Origin: Stenomitos frigidus ULC18
GTDB lineage: Bacteria > Cyanobacteriota > Cyanobacteriia > Leptolyngbyales > Leptolyngbyaceae
Length of the DNA: 64,000 nucleotides
Assembly: GCF_003003795.1 (NCBI RefSeq)
Contig: NZ_PVWK01000062.1
Coordinates: forward strand, 1-64,000
Direction of reading: 5' to 3'
Of the stretch, positions 1 to 9,447 are shown piece after piece. Numbering within the stretch: the stretch's first letter is position 1; each line of letters opens with the position of its first letter. The translations under genes and the position numbers were made by a program. The notes below the pieces were generated by a model. That model was not told where the DNA came from, did not search any database, and saw only the letters and a list, made by a program, of their open reading frames with translations.

Positions 1-447
1 TCGCTTCGCGGCTCTAGCCGAAAGCTGAAGTACTGAAGTAAGGAGGGTGATCTCGATCAGAGTTCGCCAACGGTATCAGATCGTTTTGTAGATCGGCGTC
101 TGGTCTTCCATCTGAGCGTTAACCTCGAACAAGGCAAATTCAGCAAATTTTGCTTTGCTTTTGGGTGTAAACCAGAAAAAGCGAGGATATTCTGCGGTTG
201 TCAGCCCTAGATTTGTCCCTGGAAGCAAGGCGGTTAGCTGTGATGTGCCTTGCACGCAGACAAACGGGTCGCGTGTACCGGCACCTTCTCGCCGTCCTGG
301 CAAACCACGTCGAGGGGGCTTAAATTCAGCGGCCATTGCTAGCAGCGGCAGACTACAAACCAATAGGCCCAATAGAAACCCCAGCCAGCGCTGACCGAGT
401 ACAGTACGATTTGTCAGACGCATAGCTTTGCCATCCTTCCAATGCAA
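1..447 (-). pseudogene. DUF928 family exported protein, frameshifted and cut by the window edge
   Basis: The open frame covers 76-447 (123 codons; a shorter start at 423 gives a cleaner signal peptide ending AMA-AE). After the signal peptide comes the family signature RGLPGRREGAGTR, then a conserved Leu/Pro-rich stretch with NLGLTTAEYPRFFW. DUF928 proteins are usually about twice this length. The frame stops after PIYKTI, but the next bases read DTVGEL in another frame, and LIEITLLTSV follows in the original frame, as expected for the family's next beta strand. Two small compensating deletions (about 2 and 1 nt) would explain this. Function is unknown. DUF928 genes often sit beside two-partner secretion genes in cyanobacteria, and here the neighbour is a divergent tpsB 260 bp away. 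The family call is fairly sure. The pseudogene call is inference and could also reflect sequencing errors. Confidence 0.65.
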
Positions 448-707
448 TCACACGAGTATTGTCATACCAATTTGACTCACTACGTTAGTCATTTGCAGAT
501 AGTCTACGAAACCTGGCTTTGTTCAGGCAAAAATTTCCTGCCTTGTCGCCACACCCTCGTAAAATGAGGCAACACCTGAGCGAGTACCTATCAATCGCTT
601 TCAAATTAGCTGATAGACGCTTAATTAACTCATAAAATTGCTGCCGACATCGGTTAGGCTGATGCAGTCCGGTATTTCCCTCTAAACATTAAAAAATCGG
701 GTGACAC

Positions 708-2534
708 ATGCAACGACGGGTTTTCGGCTTTGAGTGTGGGGTTTCGATCGCAGGAGTCATTGTTTGGCTGCTGCCAGTCAAAGTGCTTGCTGCTACTCCA
801 ATCAATGATGCGATCGTAGTACTGCCCGCTCCAACGGTGACGCTGGTAGCGCAAGTGCCCAATCCTGGTCAGAACCCGCCAGCGCAGTTGCCTGATCCGA
901 GCCAGCTTGCCCCCGACCCCAACCGCGATCGTCTCATTCAACCGGTTCCCACACCGACACCACCCACGCCAGATCAGCAGCCTGTTCTACCATCCACACC
1001 GACACCACCACAAGATAACCCATCCACGCAACCATCACCGAAAATCGCCATCACTAAAATTGAGGTGACAGGCAGCACTATTTTGGGCGCGAAAGACCTT
1101 ACCCCCATTACGCAGCCTTTAGAGGGGCAAACCGTCACCCTAGAGCAACTCAGGCAGACGGCGGATGCGATTACCCAGCTGTATCTCGATCGCGGCTACA
1201 TTACCTCACGAGCCATTCTGGCAGACCAGACGGTTGCGAATGGAGTGGTACAAATTCGAGTGGTGGAAGGTTCGTTAGAGCGCATCGACATTGAAGGGAC
1301 GCAGCGCCTCAAGCCTTCCTATGTCCGCAACCGGATTCAGCTCGGTGCAAACCCACCACTCAGCCGCGACAAGTTAGAAGACCAGCTGCGCTTGCTCAAA
1401 GCCGACCCCTTGTTTACCAACGTAGAAGCCAGTTTGCGACCCGGTGCTCAACTGGGGCAGAGCATCCTGGTCGTGCGGGTGACCGAAGCAAAGGCGATCG
1501 ACGGGCTGCTGCAAACCGATAACTATTCGCCGCCCAGCGTGGGTGCCGTGCGCCTGGGTGGAGCCCTCAGCTATCGGAACCTGACGGCCATTGGTGATCA
1601 ATTATCGGCTTCCTACTTTGGTACCACTCGCGGTGGATCAGATGCGTTTGATTTCAACTACATTGCGCCTATCAATGCAATGAATGGCACTGTGCAGCTA
1701 CGCATCGCACCCAGCAAGAACCGCATTATTGACCCTGCTTTCAAGGCGCTGGACATTCGCGGGAAGACTACGCTGTATGAGTTGAGCTACCGTCAGCCGC
1801 TGATCCGCACGCCGCGTGAAGAACTTGCCCTTTCTGTTGGGTTCGCTATCCAGGATGGTCAGACCTTTCTGTTTAATGATTTAGGCTTCCCGTTTGGCAT
1901 TGGGCCGGATGCCGATGGCAACAGCAAAACACGTGTGCTCAAGTTTGGGCAAGATTACGTCAGCCGTGATCCGCAAGGAGCCTGGGCGTTGCGATCGCAG
2001 TTCAACTTCGGTTTGGGCATCCTGAATGCCACTGAGAACGATGCTCCGATTCCAGATGGACGGTTCTTTAGCTGGTTGGCGCAGGCGCAACGAGTGCAGC
2101 GGCTGGGCAATAGTAATTTGCTCATCGCCCAACTCGACGTACAGTTGACACCCGATAGCTTGCTGCCCTCACAGCAGTTTGTCATTGGTGGCGGACAATC
2201 ATTGCGCGGCTACCGTCAAAATGCTCGCTCTGGCGACAATGGCTTCCGTTTCTCAGTCGAAGATCGTGTTACTCTGGCACGCGATGAAGCGGGACTGCCG
2301 ACCTTTCAACTGGCACCGTTTTTTGATATGGGCACTATTTGGAATCAGTCAGACAACCCTAACCCCTTACCATCCCAGAAATTTCTCGCCGCGATCGGCT
2401 TAGGACTGCTCTGGCAACCCTTACCGCGCCTCAATCTTCGACTCGATTATGCCATTCCGTTTGTGGACTTGAGCGATCGGGGTACCGATGCTCAGGATCA
2501 GGGCTTTTATTTCAGCCTAAGCTATCAGTTTTAA
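708..2534 (+). CDS. ShlB/FhaC/HecB family two-partner secretion transporter (TpsB)
   Basis: Outer-membrane Omp85-superfamily pore that exports a TpsA partner protein from the periplasm. The 608 aa show a signal peptide (about 1-28, ending VLA-AT), a Pro/Thr/Gln-rich linker (about 55-110), two POTRA domains (about 112-190, with ITKIEVTGSTILGAKDL, and 190-265) and a C-terminal 16-strand barrel ending in SLSYQF with terminal Phe. The barrel carries the motif GGGQSLRGYRQN, matching the conserved VRGY/F loop that reaches into the pore. No filamentous-haemagglutinin-like TpsA gene lies in the window, so the substrate must be encoded elsewhere. The divergent neighbour is a broken DUF928 gene, a common companion of tpsB in cyanobacteria. 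Length and architecture are normal for the family. Confidence 0.9.
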   Translation: MQRRVFGFECGVSIAGVIVWLLPVKVLAATPINDAIVVLPAPTVTLVAQVPNPGQNPPAQLPDPSQLAPDPNRDRLIQPVPTPTPPTPDQQPVLPSTPTPPQDNPSTQPSPKIAITKIEVTGSTILGAKDLTPITQPLEGQTVTLEQLRQTADAITQLYLDRGYITSRAILADQTVANGVVQIRVVEGSLERIDIEGTQRLKPSYVRNRIQLGANPPLSRDKLEDQLRLLKADPLFTNVEASLRPGAQLGQSILVVRVTEAKAIDGLLQTDNYSPPSVGAVRLGGALSYRNLTAIGDQLSASYFGTTRGGSDAFDFNYIAPINAMNGTVQLRIAPSKNRIIDPAFKALDIRGKTTLYELSYRQPLIRTPREELALSVGFAIQDGQTFLFNDLGFPFGIGPDADGNSKTRVLKFGQDYVSRDPQGAWALRSQFNFGLGILNATENDAPIPDGRFFSWLAQAQRVQRLGNSNLLIAQLDVQLTPDSLLPSQQFVIGGGQSLRGYRQNARSGDNGFRFSVEDRVTLARDEAGLPTFQLAPFFDMGTIWNQSDNPNPLPSQKFLAAIGLGLLWQPLPRLNLRLDYAIPFVDLSDRGTDAQDQGFYFSLSYQF

Positions 2535-2868
2535 TCGTCAGGCGTCAGGCGTCAGCATTAACTCAAACCGTAAGGTCAGTGCTTCGTATCAACTCAAAAC
2601 TCTTACTATCGCTGATTGCTGACCGCTTCAAACAACCGGACAACCCAACTCTTCTTGACTCTAGGCAAACGTGACTCGGTGAGATGTAAAGGTTTGGTGA
2701 AGCTGTTTCGTGAGCTGCACGATCGCAAAATAGTGCTAAAAGGCAGTTTCATCGGGCTTAGCGTCGATCATAAACTCATCCTGAAATGAGGCATAGGGTG
2801 GCTGAACAAACAATTCTCCGCATACACTCGAAAGGCAGGAATCGAAACGAATGTGAGGCTGTCCGTCC
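2535..2868. other. intergenic region with short heptamer repeat
   Basis: There is no convincing gene in these 334 bp. A short tandem repeat (three GGCGTCA units) follows the tpsB stop directly, at 2537-2557. The remainder presumably holds the promoter of the phosphohexomutase gene, but I cannot identify -10/-35 boxes with confidence. Confidence 0.5.
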
Positions 2869-4323
2869 ATGAATCAACCTTCTCCAACCTCGGTGATGTC
2901 AAATCCGATCAAGTTTGGTACCGATGGCTGGCGGGGGCTCATCGCTGCAGATTTTACCTTCGATCGCCTGACCCTTGTGGCACCGTTGGCAGCGCAAGTG
3001 TTAGCGGATGTCTACGGCAGTGCGACGACGAATAAGTTGGTGATTGTGGGCTACGATCGCCGCTTCTTGTCCGAAAACTTTGCGCTTGCCACCGCTGAAG
3101 CAGTAAGAGCCGCTGGCTTTGATGTCTTGCTGTCAGATGGCTACGCACCCACGCCTGCTTTTAGCTGGGCTGCTAAGGAGCACAATGCGTTAGGCGCATT
3201 AGTGATCACTGCTAGCCATAATCCCGGCAGCTACTCTGGTTTAAAGGTCAAAGGGGCCTTTGGTGGCTCGGTGCCGCCCTCAGTGACGCAGCAAATTGAA
3301 GTTCTTTTGGCAGAAGGCAAAACGGTTGTAGGGGCACCCGGTTTCCTGCAAACCTTCAATCCCTGGGAAGGCTACTGCAAGGGGCTGGAAACGAAGGTCG
3401 ATATTGCCACCATTCGTCAGGCGATCGAGCAAGAGAAGCTCACCGTGTTTGCCGATGTGATGCATGGAGCTGCTGCCAGTGGGCTAGAACGTTTGCTTAA
3501 AACGCCCATTCGAGAACTGCACAGCGATCGTGATCCGTTGTTTGGCGGTGGCGCACCAGAACCCTTACCACGCTATTTAGGGGACTTTTTTACACACATC
3601 CGGGACTATCGGCAGGAAAACCCAACTGGGCTAGCAGTGGGGCTGGTGTTTGATGGGGATAGCGATCGCATCGCTGCCGTGGATGGACAGGCTAATTTTT
3701 TGAGTTCACAAATTCTGATTCCGGTGTTGATTGAGCATCTGGTGGCCAATCGCGGCTTTGGTGGCGAACTGGTCAAGACCATCAGTGGTTCCGATCTGAT
3801 GCCCAAAGTGGCGGCACTGTACGACCTACCAGTGTTTGAAACGCCTGTTGGTTATAAGTACATTGCCGATCGCATGTTGGAAACCCAGGTACTCTTGGGT
3901 GGTGAAGAATCTGGTGGCATCGGCTATGGCAACCACATTCCCGAACGTGATGCCTTGCTGTCAGCGCTCTATGTACTGGAAGCGATCGTCCACTCCGGTT
4001 TGGATCTGAGTGACCTTTACCGCAACCTCCAAGAACGAACCGGCTTTTTCTCTAGCTACGATCGCATCGATTTGCCGCTTGCCAGTATGGATGTGCGGGC
4101 AAAGCTACTCCACCAATTGCAAACGAACCCACCCACTGAAATCGCCGGACATGCGGTGATCGATTGTCTCTCTGTTGATGGCTACAAGTTCCGCCTCGAC
4201 GACCAAAGCTGGCTCTTGATTCGTTTCAGCGGCACCGAACCCGTTTTGCGACTCTACTGCGAAGCCGCAACAATAGAGCAGGTTCACAAGACCCTGCATT
4301 GGGCAAAAGACTGGGCAAATTAG
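2869..4323 (+). CDS. phosphoglucomutase/phosphomannomutase family protein
   Basis: Alpha-D-phosphohexomutase that interconverts hexose 1- and 6-phosphates, feeding glycogen and sugar-nucleotide synthesis in the cytoplasm. All four family signatures are present in the 484 aa: the phosphoserine loop TASHNPGSYSG (about residue 114), the metal loop DGDSDR (about 263, with Ser where DGDADR/DGDGDR is more usual), the sugar-specificity loop GEESGG (about 345) and the phosphate-binding RFSGTEP (about 452). The N-terminus has the typical IKFGTDGWRG. A second in-frame Met at 2896 (MSNPIKFG) could be the true start, because the first nine residues are not conserved in the family. The gene is convergent with pyruvate kinase, with an inverted repeat between them. 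Glucose versus mannose preference cannot be decided from sequence. Confidence 0.9.
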   Translation: MNQPSPTSVMSNPIKFGTDGWRGLIAADFTFDRLTLVAPLAAQVLADVYGSATTNKLVIVGYDRRFLSENFALATAEAVRAAGFDVLLSDGYAPTPAFSWAAKEHNALGALVITASHNPGSYSGLKVKGAFGGSVPPSVTQQIEVLLAEGKTVVGAPGFLQTFNPWEGYCKGLETKVDIATIRQAIEQEKLTVFADVMHGAAASGLERLLKTPIRELHSDRDPLFGGGAPEPLPRYLGDFFTHIRDYRQENPTGLAVGLVFDGDSDRIAAVDGQANFLSSQILIPVLIEHLVANRGFGGELVKTISGSDLMPKVAALYDLPVFETPVGYKYIADRMLETQVLLGGEESGGIGYGNHIPERDALLSALYVLEAIVHSGLDLSDLYRNLQERTGFFSSYDRIDLPLASMDVRAKLLHQLQTNPPTEIAGHAVIDCLSVDGYKFRLDDQSWLLIRFSGTEPVLRLYCEAATIEQVHKTLHWAKDWAN

Positions 4324-4338
4324 AGCGACAGGCTTTAA

Positions 4339-4399
4339 GAGCAACCGGGGTTTCTTCAAGAAACGAGCAACCGAGTTTCTTGAAGAAACCCGGTTGCTC
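4339..4399. terminator. 24-bp inverted repeat between convergent genes
   Basis: The left arm begins GAGCAACCGGGG at 4339 and continues TTTCTTCAAGAAA. The right arm ends TTTCTTGAAGAAA then CCCGGTTGCTC at 4399. Arms are about 24 nt with a 12-nt loop that repeats CGAGCAACCGAG. The element sits between the ends of the phosphohexomutase and pyruvate kinase genes, where it can serve as a bidirectional terminator. There is no long T run, so it may equally be a mobile palindromic repeat. Confidence 0.6.
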
Positions 4400-4406
4400 G
4401 ATGCGG

Positions 4407-6188
4407 CTAAACCGGTAGCGCTGATTCTGCTTGATTGGGAATGGTTGCACCAGAGTAGACTAAACCCCGCTCTAAATCCAGGGTGACGATTTCGCCATTG
4501 CGGATCGCTGAGGTGGCGTTTTTCACACCCACGATCGCGGGCACGCCCAACCGTAGACCAATCACAGCGGCATGACTGGTGAGGCTCCCATCTTCTGTAA
4601 TCATGCCTGCCGCTTTGCGAATGGCTTCAATCAACTCAGCGCGCGTATGTTGCGCCACCAAGATTTCGCCTGGGCAGAAGTGGCTTATGTCTGCGCTGTT
4701 ATGAATAATCCTGGCTCTGCCACTGATCATGCCTTGACCAATGCCAACCCCTTTGCCACGAACGGCCGTCACAACCTCAACTTTGATCAAATCAGTCGAG
4801 CCAGAGACGCCTTGTAAGGTGCCAGCCGTCAACACTACCAGATCGCCCTCACTCAAGAGGTGCTTCTCCTGCGCCACATTGATTGCTGCCTGAAAGGTCT
4901 GCCCGGTCGATGGCAAATCAAGCACGAGTAAGGGTTTAACGCCCCAAACCAGCTGCAGCTGTCGTGCCACATCCACGTGAGGCGTGATGGCTAAGATGGG
5001 CTTTGTGGAGCGGAATTTAGAGACATTACGCGCAGTCGCTCCGCTCTTCGTCAGAGTCATAATGGCAGCTGCATCGAGTTGGTCGGCAATTTGGCTTACG
5101 GCGTGGCTAATGGCATTGGGGATCGATCGACCGCTGTCTTCGATCGGTTTTTTCCATTTTTCCTGTTCAATGCGGACAGCAATGCGTGCCATGGTCGCAA
5201 CCGCTTCAACTGGGTGCTTGCCCACAGCCGTTTCGTTCGACAACATGACTGCATCGGTGCCATCGAGAATGGCATTGGCCACGTCAGAAATTTCAGCGCG
5301 GGTTGGGCGGGGACTATGTACCATGCTGTCTAGCATCTGCGTGGCTGTAATCACCGGAATGCCCATACGGTTTGCCGTGGCAATCAGGCGCTTTTGCAGA
5401 ACGGGTACATCTTCTGCGGGCAATTCCACACCCAGATCGCCCCGCGCTACCATCACCCCATCACTGATGGAGAGAATTGATTCCATCTCTTGAATCGCTT
5501 CGTGTTTCTCAATCTTGACGATCACCGGTACATTTTTACCTGCACTGGCGATCAATTCTTTGATTTCTAGGACATCTTGGGGGTTACGCACAAAGCTGAG
5601 GGCGACCCAATCCACACCTTGATCAAGACCAAACGTCAGATCTTTACGATCCTTGTCGGTGAGTGCCTTGATCGAGAGATAAACGCCTGGGAAATTAACC
5701 CCTTTGTTGTTAGAGAGTGTGCCACCGACGACTGTGACGCAGTGAAGTTCTCGTGAGGTACGATCGACCTTTTCAACAAACATCTCCACTTTGCCATCAT
5801 CCAGCAAAATGACAGAGCCTTCGGGAACTTCGTCTGCTAGAGGTTCATAGGTAATGGAGCTAATGGTTTGAGTGCCTTCCATAAGCTTGCTGGTCAGGGT
5901 AAAGCGATCGCCCTTGTTGAGAATAATTGAGCCGTTCTCAAACCGTCCCAGTCGAATTTTGGGTCCCTGCAAATCTTGCAAGATACCCACTGGCTGATTC
6001 AATTCAAACGACGTTTGGCGGATCAGGCGAATACTGCGCTGATGATCCTCATGGGTTCCGTGGGAAAAGTTGAGGCGTAGAGTTGTCGCTCCGGCCTCAA
6101 TCAAGTCGCGCAGAACCTCTGGACTACTGGTCGCTGGACCGATGGTGGCGACAATTTTGGTTCGGCGTTGGGTGTTCTGCAGCGGCAT
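4407..6188 (-). CDS. pyk: pyruvate kinase with C-terminal PEP-utilising domain
   Basis: Catalyses phosphoenolpyruvate + ADP to pyruvate + ATP, the last step of glycolysis, in the cytoplasm. The 593 aa start with RRTKIVATIGPA, carry the substrate and metal region (LRLNFSHGTHEDH, VIVKIEKHEA, MVARGDLGVELP with the catalytic Lys and metal-binding Glu/Asp) and the helix ITATQMLDSM, followed by the regulatory alpha/beta domain. About residues 500-585 form an extra PEP-utilisers mobile domain with the phospho-His loop GSLTSHAAVIGLRLG. This extended form (about 590 aa against about 470 for the E. coli type) is found in Bacillus and in many cyanobacteria. The gene runs convergent to the phosphohexomutase gene and appears to be a single transcription unit. 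Confidence 0.95.
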   Translation of the reverse strand: MPLQNTQRRTKIVATIGPATSSPEVLRDLIEAGATTLRLNFSHGTHEDHQRSIRLIRQTSFELNQPVGILQDLQGPKIRLGRFENGSIILNKGDRFTLTSKLMEGTQTISSITYEPLADEVPEGSVILLDDGKVEMFVEKVDRTSRELHCVTVVGGTLSNNKGVNFPGVYLSIKALTDKDRKDLTFGLDQGVDWVALSFVRNPQDVLEIKELIASAGKNVPVIVKIEKHEAIQEMESILSISDGVMVARGDLGVELPAEDVPVLQKRLIATANRMGIPVITATQMLDSMVHSPRPTRAEISDVANAILDGTDAVMLSNETAVGKHPVEAVATMARIAVRIEQEKWKKPIEDSGRSIPNAISHAVSQIADQLDAAAIMTLTKSGATARNVSKFRSTKPILAITPHVDVARQLQLVWGVKPLLVLDLPSTGQTFQAAINVAQEKHLLSEGDLVVLTAGTLQGVSGSTDLIKVEVVTAVRGKGVGIGQGMISGRARIIHNSADISHFCPGEILVAQHTRAELIEAIRKAAGMITEDGSLTSHAAVIGLRLGVPAIVGVKNATSAIRNGEIVTLDLERGLVYSGATIPNQAESALPV

Positions 6189-6373
6189 GAATCGTCATTT
6201 TGAAGGAGTAGGAAGGGTGCCAGGGGCAACTGGCACGGGCGGAATCAGTCAATGTATCTGACTAGCGTCAGTTTGCCGCATTGTACAGTGTCCGTGCAAG
6301 TGTCTGGCTAAAAGGAGTGGTTGGTTGTTCGTTTTTAGGGGCTAGCTGATGGTGTTACAGATGTAACAAGTCG

Positions 6374-7672
6374 CTACCATTCTTGAAGGGCGATCGCTGC
6401 CCCCTGCTTTAAAGCCTCTGGCACGTCGGTACGCTTTATGAGAGCTTCTAACTGCTGGTGAGCGGTGCTTGCATCTAGCGCTTTGAGAGCCGCGATCGCG
6501 TGCAGACGCACACTCAGATCTTCATCGGCTAGAAGCTGCATCAGGGATTCGATCGCCGTTAGTTGCCCTAACGCACCCAGACTCACCGCGATCGCCTGCC
6601 GTACAGCAGGATCAACGGTGATAGCAGACTGACGGCTCAGCACCGACAGCAAAACCTGGGTAGCCTGCACTTGCAAAGCCGGGTCAGTCCAGCGCCCGAT
6701 GACGGTGATGATTTCCTGATGCACCGGACGAAATGCTGTTGATGCTTCTAAGCACAACAGCGCCTGATGCAGCGAGTCAAGCGCGATCGCCGTTTCCATC
6801 CAACCCAACGCCTGCACAAGGCGAAGCTGCAAGGGCAGCGGAGTCTGCGATGCCTTCAATGTCTGGTAAAGAGCAATGGCGGCTGCATCGGTGCGCATCC
6901 GCCCGAGCGCTACGGCTGCTCTTTGACAAACCTCCAGGTCAAGATCGAGCAAGCGATCGGCCAATAACGGTACCAACGGCATCGCGTCTACTAAGTCCGT
7001 ACGCACGCCCAGACCCACTACAGCTTGTTGCCTGACAGCTGCTGATGGATCAGACAACGCACACATTAGCACTGGAGGGACGCGGTGATCATGAAAGCTG
7101 CCCAACGCCTCAATCGCGATCGCCCGTATCGTTGGCTGGGGATCGTCCACGACTCTTAGCAGCGGATCGATCGTTTCGGCACGCCGAATCTGCACGAGCG
7201 ATCGCACAGCGAAGAGACGGGTGTCGTCTTGCACTAAAAGGTCTGTCAACGCCGCGATCGCTGGACTGCCCATGTGGGCCAAGGCTTCAGCGGCGATGCT
7301 GCGAAGTTCTTCGTTCACAGCGGTTTGCAGGAGTTTTGCCAGTGTGATGACAACGCCAGGTTGGCTATAACTGCTGAGAATGCGGGCAACAAACCAACGC
7401 GCCTCTAAATCAGCGTCATCGTCCTGCAGTAAGCCGACAAGTGGTGCGATCGCGCGATTACCAAAGGCAGGCAACAGTTTGGCAACATCCCAACGGTCTT
7501 GAAAGTCGCCCGCTTCAAGTACGGCAATCGCCAACTCTACAACGCGGGCAGCGGTGTGATCAGAGAGTTGTTCTGGGGTGCGATCGATCAACACTTGGTG
7601 TAGACATTGATAGAGCAATGGCCACTTGCCCTGCTTCAATGCTGCTTCTGCTGGCTCTAGTATGTTTGACAT
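6374..7672 (-). CDS. HEAT-repeat protein
   Basis: The 432 aa are almost entirely alpha-helical and built from about a dozen repeats of 30-32 residues with the pattern ALG...AIxPLxxLLxDxDxxVRxxAxxAL, typical of PBS-lyase-like HEAT repeats. Examples are AIEALGSFHDHRVPPVLM and AVVGLGVRTDLVDAMPLV. There is no signal peptide or membrane segment, so the protein is probably cytoplasmic. In cyanobacteria such proteins include phycobilin lyase subunits (CpcE/F, NblB type) and general scaffolds. No phycobilisome genes are nearby, so a lyase role is not supported by context. It stands alone on the minus strand. The exact function is not recognisable. Confidence 0.8.
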   Translation of the reverse strand: MSNILEPAEAALKQGKWPLLYQCLHQVLIDRTPEQLSDHTAARVVELAIAVLEAGDFQDRWDVAKLLPAFGNRAIAPLVGLLQDDDADLEARWFVARILSSYSQPGVVITLAKLLQTAVNEELRSIAAEALAHMGSPAIAALTDLLVQDDTRLFAVRSLVQIRRAETIDPLLRVVDDPQPTIRAIAIEALGSFHDHRVPPVLMCALSDPSAAVRQQAVVGLGVRTDLVDAMPLVPLLADRLLDLDLEVCQRAAVALGRMRTDAAAIALYQTLKASQTPLPLQLRLVQALGWMETAIALDSLHQALLCLEASTAFRPVHQEIITVIGRWTDPALQVQATQVLLSVLSRQSAITVDPAVRQAIAVSLGALGQLTAIESLMQLLADEDLSVRLHAIAALKALDASTAHQQLEALIKRTDVPEALKQGAAIALQEW

Positions 7673-7997
7673 GCATCCAAGCTCACAGTTGCCTCATTCT
7701 GACACAGTGCCTCTGCTTAAGGTTGCTCGTCTAGGCGATCGTGAGTGCAAGCATGACTAATCAAATTGCCATTGGGTCCTTGCAGACTGTGATGAACCCC
7801 AAGCGAGTAGCAACTGTCTAACAAGCTTACTTAGGAGCGTGGATTAAATAACATCGGTCGTCCTCACGGTAAGGGCTTAGCCTTCGGCAGGGTTGCCTTC
7901 GGCTACGGCAAGCGCTTTTACCCGAATGCTAAGCCCCTACAAAATGGTCGGTTTTATTAAATTCTCATTCCTTAGAAATGTTAAACGAGTGAGTCAA
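7673..7997. other. intergenic region holding MITE copy 1
   Basis: There is no gene in these 325 bp. The centre (7830-7975) is the MITE-like element described separately. The lipoprotein start at 7998 lies only 22 nt beyond its right end, so the element probably contributes the leader of that gene. Confidence 0.6.
7830..7975. mobile_element. MITE-like element, copy 1
   Basis: This 146-bp element has imperfect inverted ends: left CTTAGGAGCGTGGATTAAAT, and the right end reads CTAAGGAATGAGAATTTAAT on the other strand (about 14 of 20 matching). Inside are internal inverted arms (GGGCTTAGC...GCTAAGCCC). A near-identical copy lies at 60936-61080, and a third, with the same ends but different core, at 62529-62634. 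It has no coding capacity. The family of the mobilising transposase is not known to me. Confidence 0.75.
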
Positions 7998-8249
7998 ATG
8001 AACCGGACGATCGTCACCATGCTTTTAGGAATGCTTCTGATCGGCAGCGTTACTGCGTGCTCCCAATCCAACTCTTCGGAGTCGCCAGCAGCCACCACGA
8101 TCAGCTCTCCACAGTCGAAGAGCACGCAATCTCCAGAGCGTGGCCCAACGACGAGAAGCGATGCGCCAGCAAACAGCGATAAAAGCCCGGATTGGCAACC
8201 ATTCCTGGCGTTGAATCACTTCCTGTTCCTTAGCGCTCGTAGATGCTGA
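7998..8249 (+). CDS. small putative lipoprotein
   Basis: The 83-aa product has a clear lipoprotein signal: MNRTI, a hydrophobic core TMLLGMLLIG, then the lipobox SVTAC with Cys at residue 20. The mature part is a low-complexity Ser/Thr/Pro/Gln stretch (SNSSESPAATTISSPQSKS and so on) typical of flexible lipoprotein linkers, then a short tail. No folded domain follows, and the frame ends inside a GCTGACGGCTGACC repeat. It may therefore be the stump of a longer lipoprotein truncated by repeat insertion. An upstream in-frame ATG at 7893 lies inside the MITE and is unlikely to be the start. Function unknown. Confidence 0.5.
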   Translation: MNRTIVTMLLGMLLIGSVTACSQSNSSESPAATTISSPQSKSTQSPERGPTTRSDAPANSDKSPDWQPFLALNHFLFLSARRC

Positions 8250-8275
8250 TAGCTGACGGCTGACGGCTGACCGCT

Positions 8276-8881
8276 CTACTTCAACACCGCTGGGCGAGTT
8301 GCTGAAGGGCGACGATCGATCACTTGATCCACCAATCCGTAGTCCCTTGCTTCTTCTGCAGACATAAAGAAGTCGCGCTCTGTGTCTTCTTGAATGCGCT
8401 CGATCGGCTGCCCCGTGTGCTCTGCCAACATCTCATTCAACCGTTGCTTGTGATAGAGAATTTCTCTGGCTTGAATTTCGATATCAGTCGCTTGCCCTTG
8501 AGCGCCGCCCAATGGCTGGTGAATCATAATGCGGGAGTGCGGTAAGCTCATCCGCTTGCCTTTGGTGCCAGCGCTCAACAGAAACGCACCCATGCTGGCA
8601 GCCAACCCAACGCAAATGGTTGACACATCAGGACGAATGTGACGCAGCGTATCGTAAATGCCCATCCCTGCTGAAACTGAGCCACCGGGGGAGTTGATAT
8701 ACACATAAATGTCTTTCTCTGGATCTTCGGCATCCAGAAAGAGCAATTGAGCCACAATCAAATTTGCCAGGTCGGCATCAATCTGCTGGCCTAGAAACAC
8801 AATCCGTTCCCGCAGTAGCCGCGAGTAAATGTCAAAGGCCCGTTCGCCTCGACCAGATTGCTCAATAACGGTAGGAATCAT
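8276..8881 (-). CDS. clpP: ATP-dependent Clp protease proteolytic subunit
   Basis: Serine peptidase of family S14. Its tetradecamer, capped by ClpC/ClpX, degrades unfolded proteins in the cytoplasm. The catalytic triad is complete in the 201 aa: Ser96 in GLAASMGAF, His121 in MIHQPLGG and Asp170 in ERDFF. The oxyanion loop SPGGSVSAG is also present. Length is normal. Cyanobacteria carry several clpP paralogues and an inactive clpR. This one is active by residues, but no clpR or clpX adjoins it, so the paralogue number cannot be assigned. The short repeat tract (GCTGACGGCTGACC) just after the stop separates it from the lipoprotein gene. Confidence 0.95.
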   Translation of the reverse strand: MIPTVIEQSGRGERAFDIYSRLLRERIVFLGQQIDADLANLIVAQLLFLDAEDPEKDIYVYINSPGGSVSAGMGIYDTLRHIRPDVSTICVGLAASMGAFLLSAGTKGKRMSLPHSRIMIHQPLGGAQGQATDIEIQAREILYHKQRLNEMLAEHTGQPIERIQEDTERDFFMSAEEARDYGLVDQVIDRRPSATRPAVLK

Positions 8882-9447
8882 GGTACTTGCTCTCGATTCG
8901 TTTCCATCATTCTACCGATTTGGAGGCAGGACGGGGGAGAGAGGGGAGAGGGGAGAGGGGAGAGGGATGAAAAGGCAGGCTCACTGTCTCAGGGCAGAAG
9001 CGTAGAGTTTTGGCGATCGCGCTTCTACCTCGGTACGTTGACCTTCAAGCCTGAAGTGCCCATGTCAGAACTCCACGCTTCAAGCTCAGAAGTCGGTGTT
9101 TGCAGTCCAAAGCTCGGTATGTTGACCTTCAAGCCTGGAACTTTTACCTCAAAACTTGATACTCATACCTTAGAACTCGGTGCTTCGACCTCAGACTTTG
9201 ACACTTTGGCTTCAGCACTCGGCGATTCAAGCTCAGAACTCGACACTTCGACCCTGGAGCTTGCTGCTTCAACCTCAAAGCTCAAACATTGGTGCCTAAA
9301 ACTCAAAACGTCCCTTCACTCCTCACTCTTCTCTCTTCCAACTCAAAACGTCTCTTGCGAAATTCCCAAATTAAAAGTTTCCAGAGAATGGGAGATTCGC
9401 AAGCGTACGCAGTATATTGGCTCCAGTAGTTACCTCCCTCCTCGCAA
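8882..9447. repeat. low-complexity repeat tract upstream of tamB
   Basis: There is no credible gene in these 566 bp. Tandem GGGGAGA units occupy 8934-8967. From about 9030 to 9315 runs a degenerate repeat with period of roughly 30 nt, built on 'cttcaacctcagaactcggtg' variants, which grades into the TCAAAAC-type repeats found elsewhere in the window. An open frame spanning it (8858-9451) encodes only repetitive Ser/Thr/Leu peptide and has no conserved start. Confidence 0.6.
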
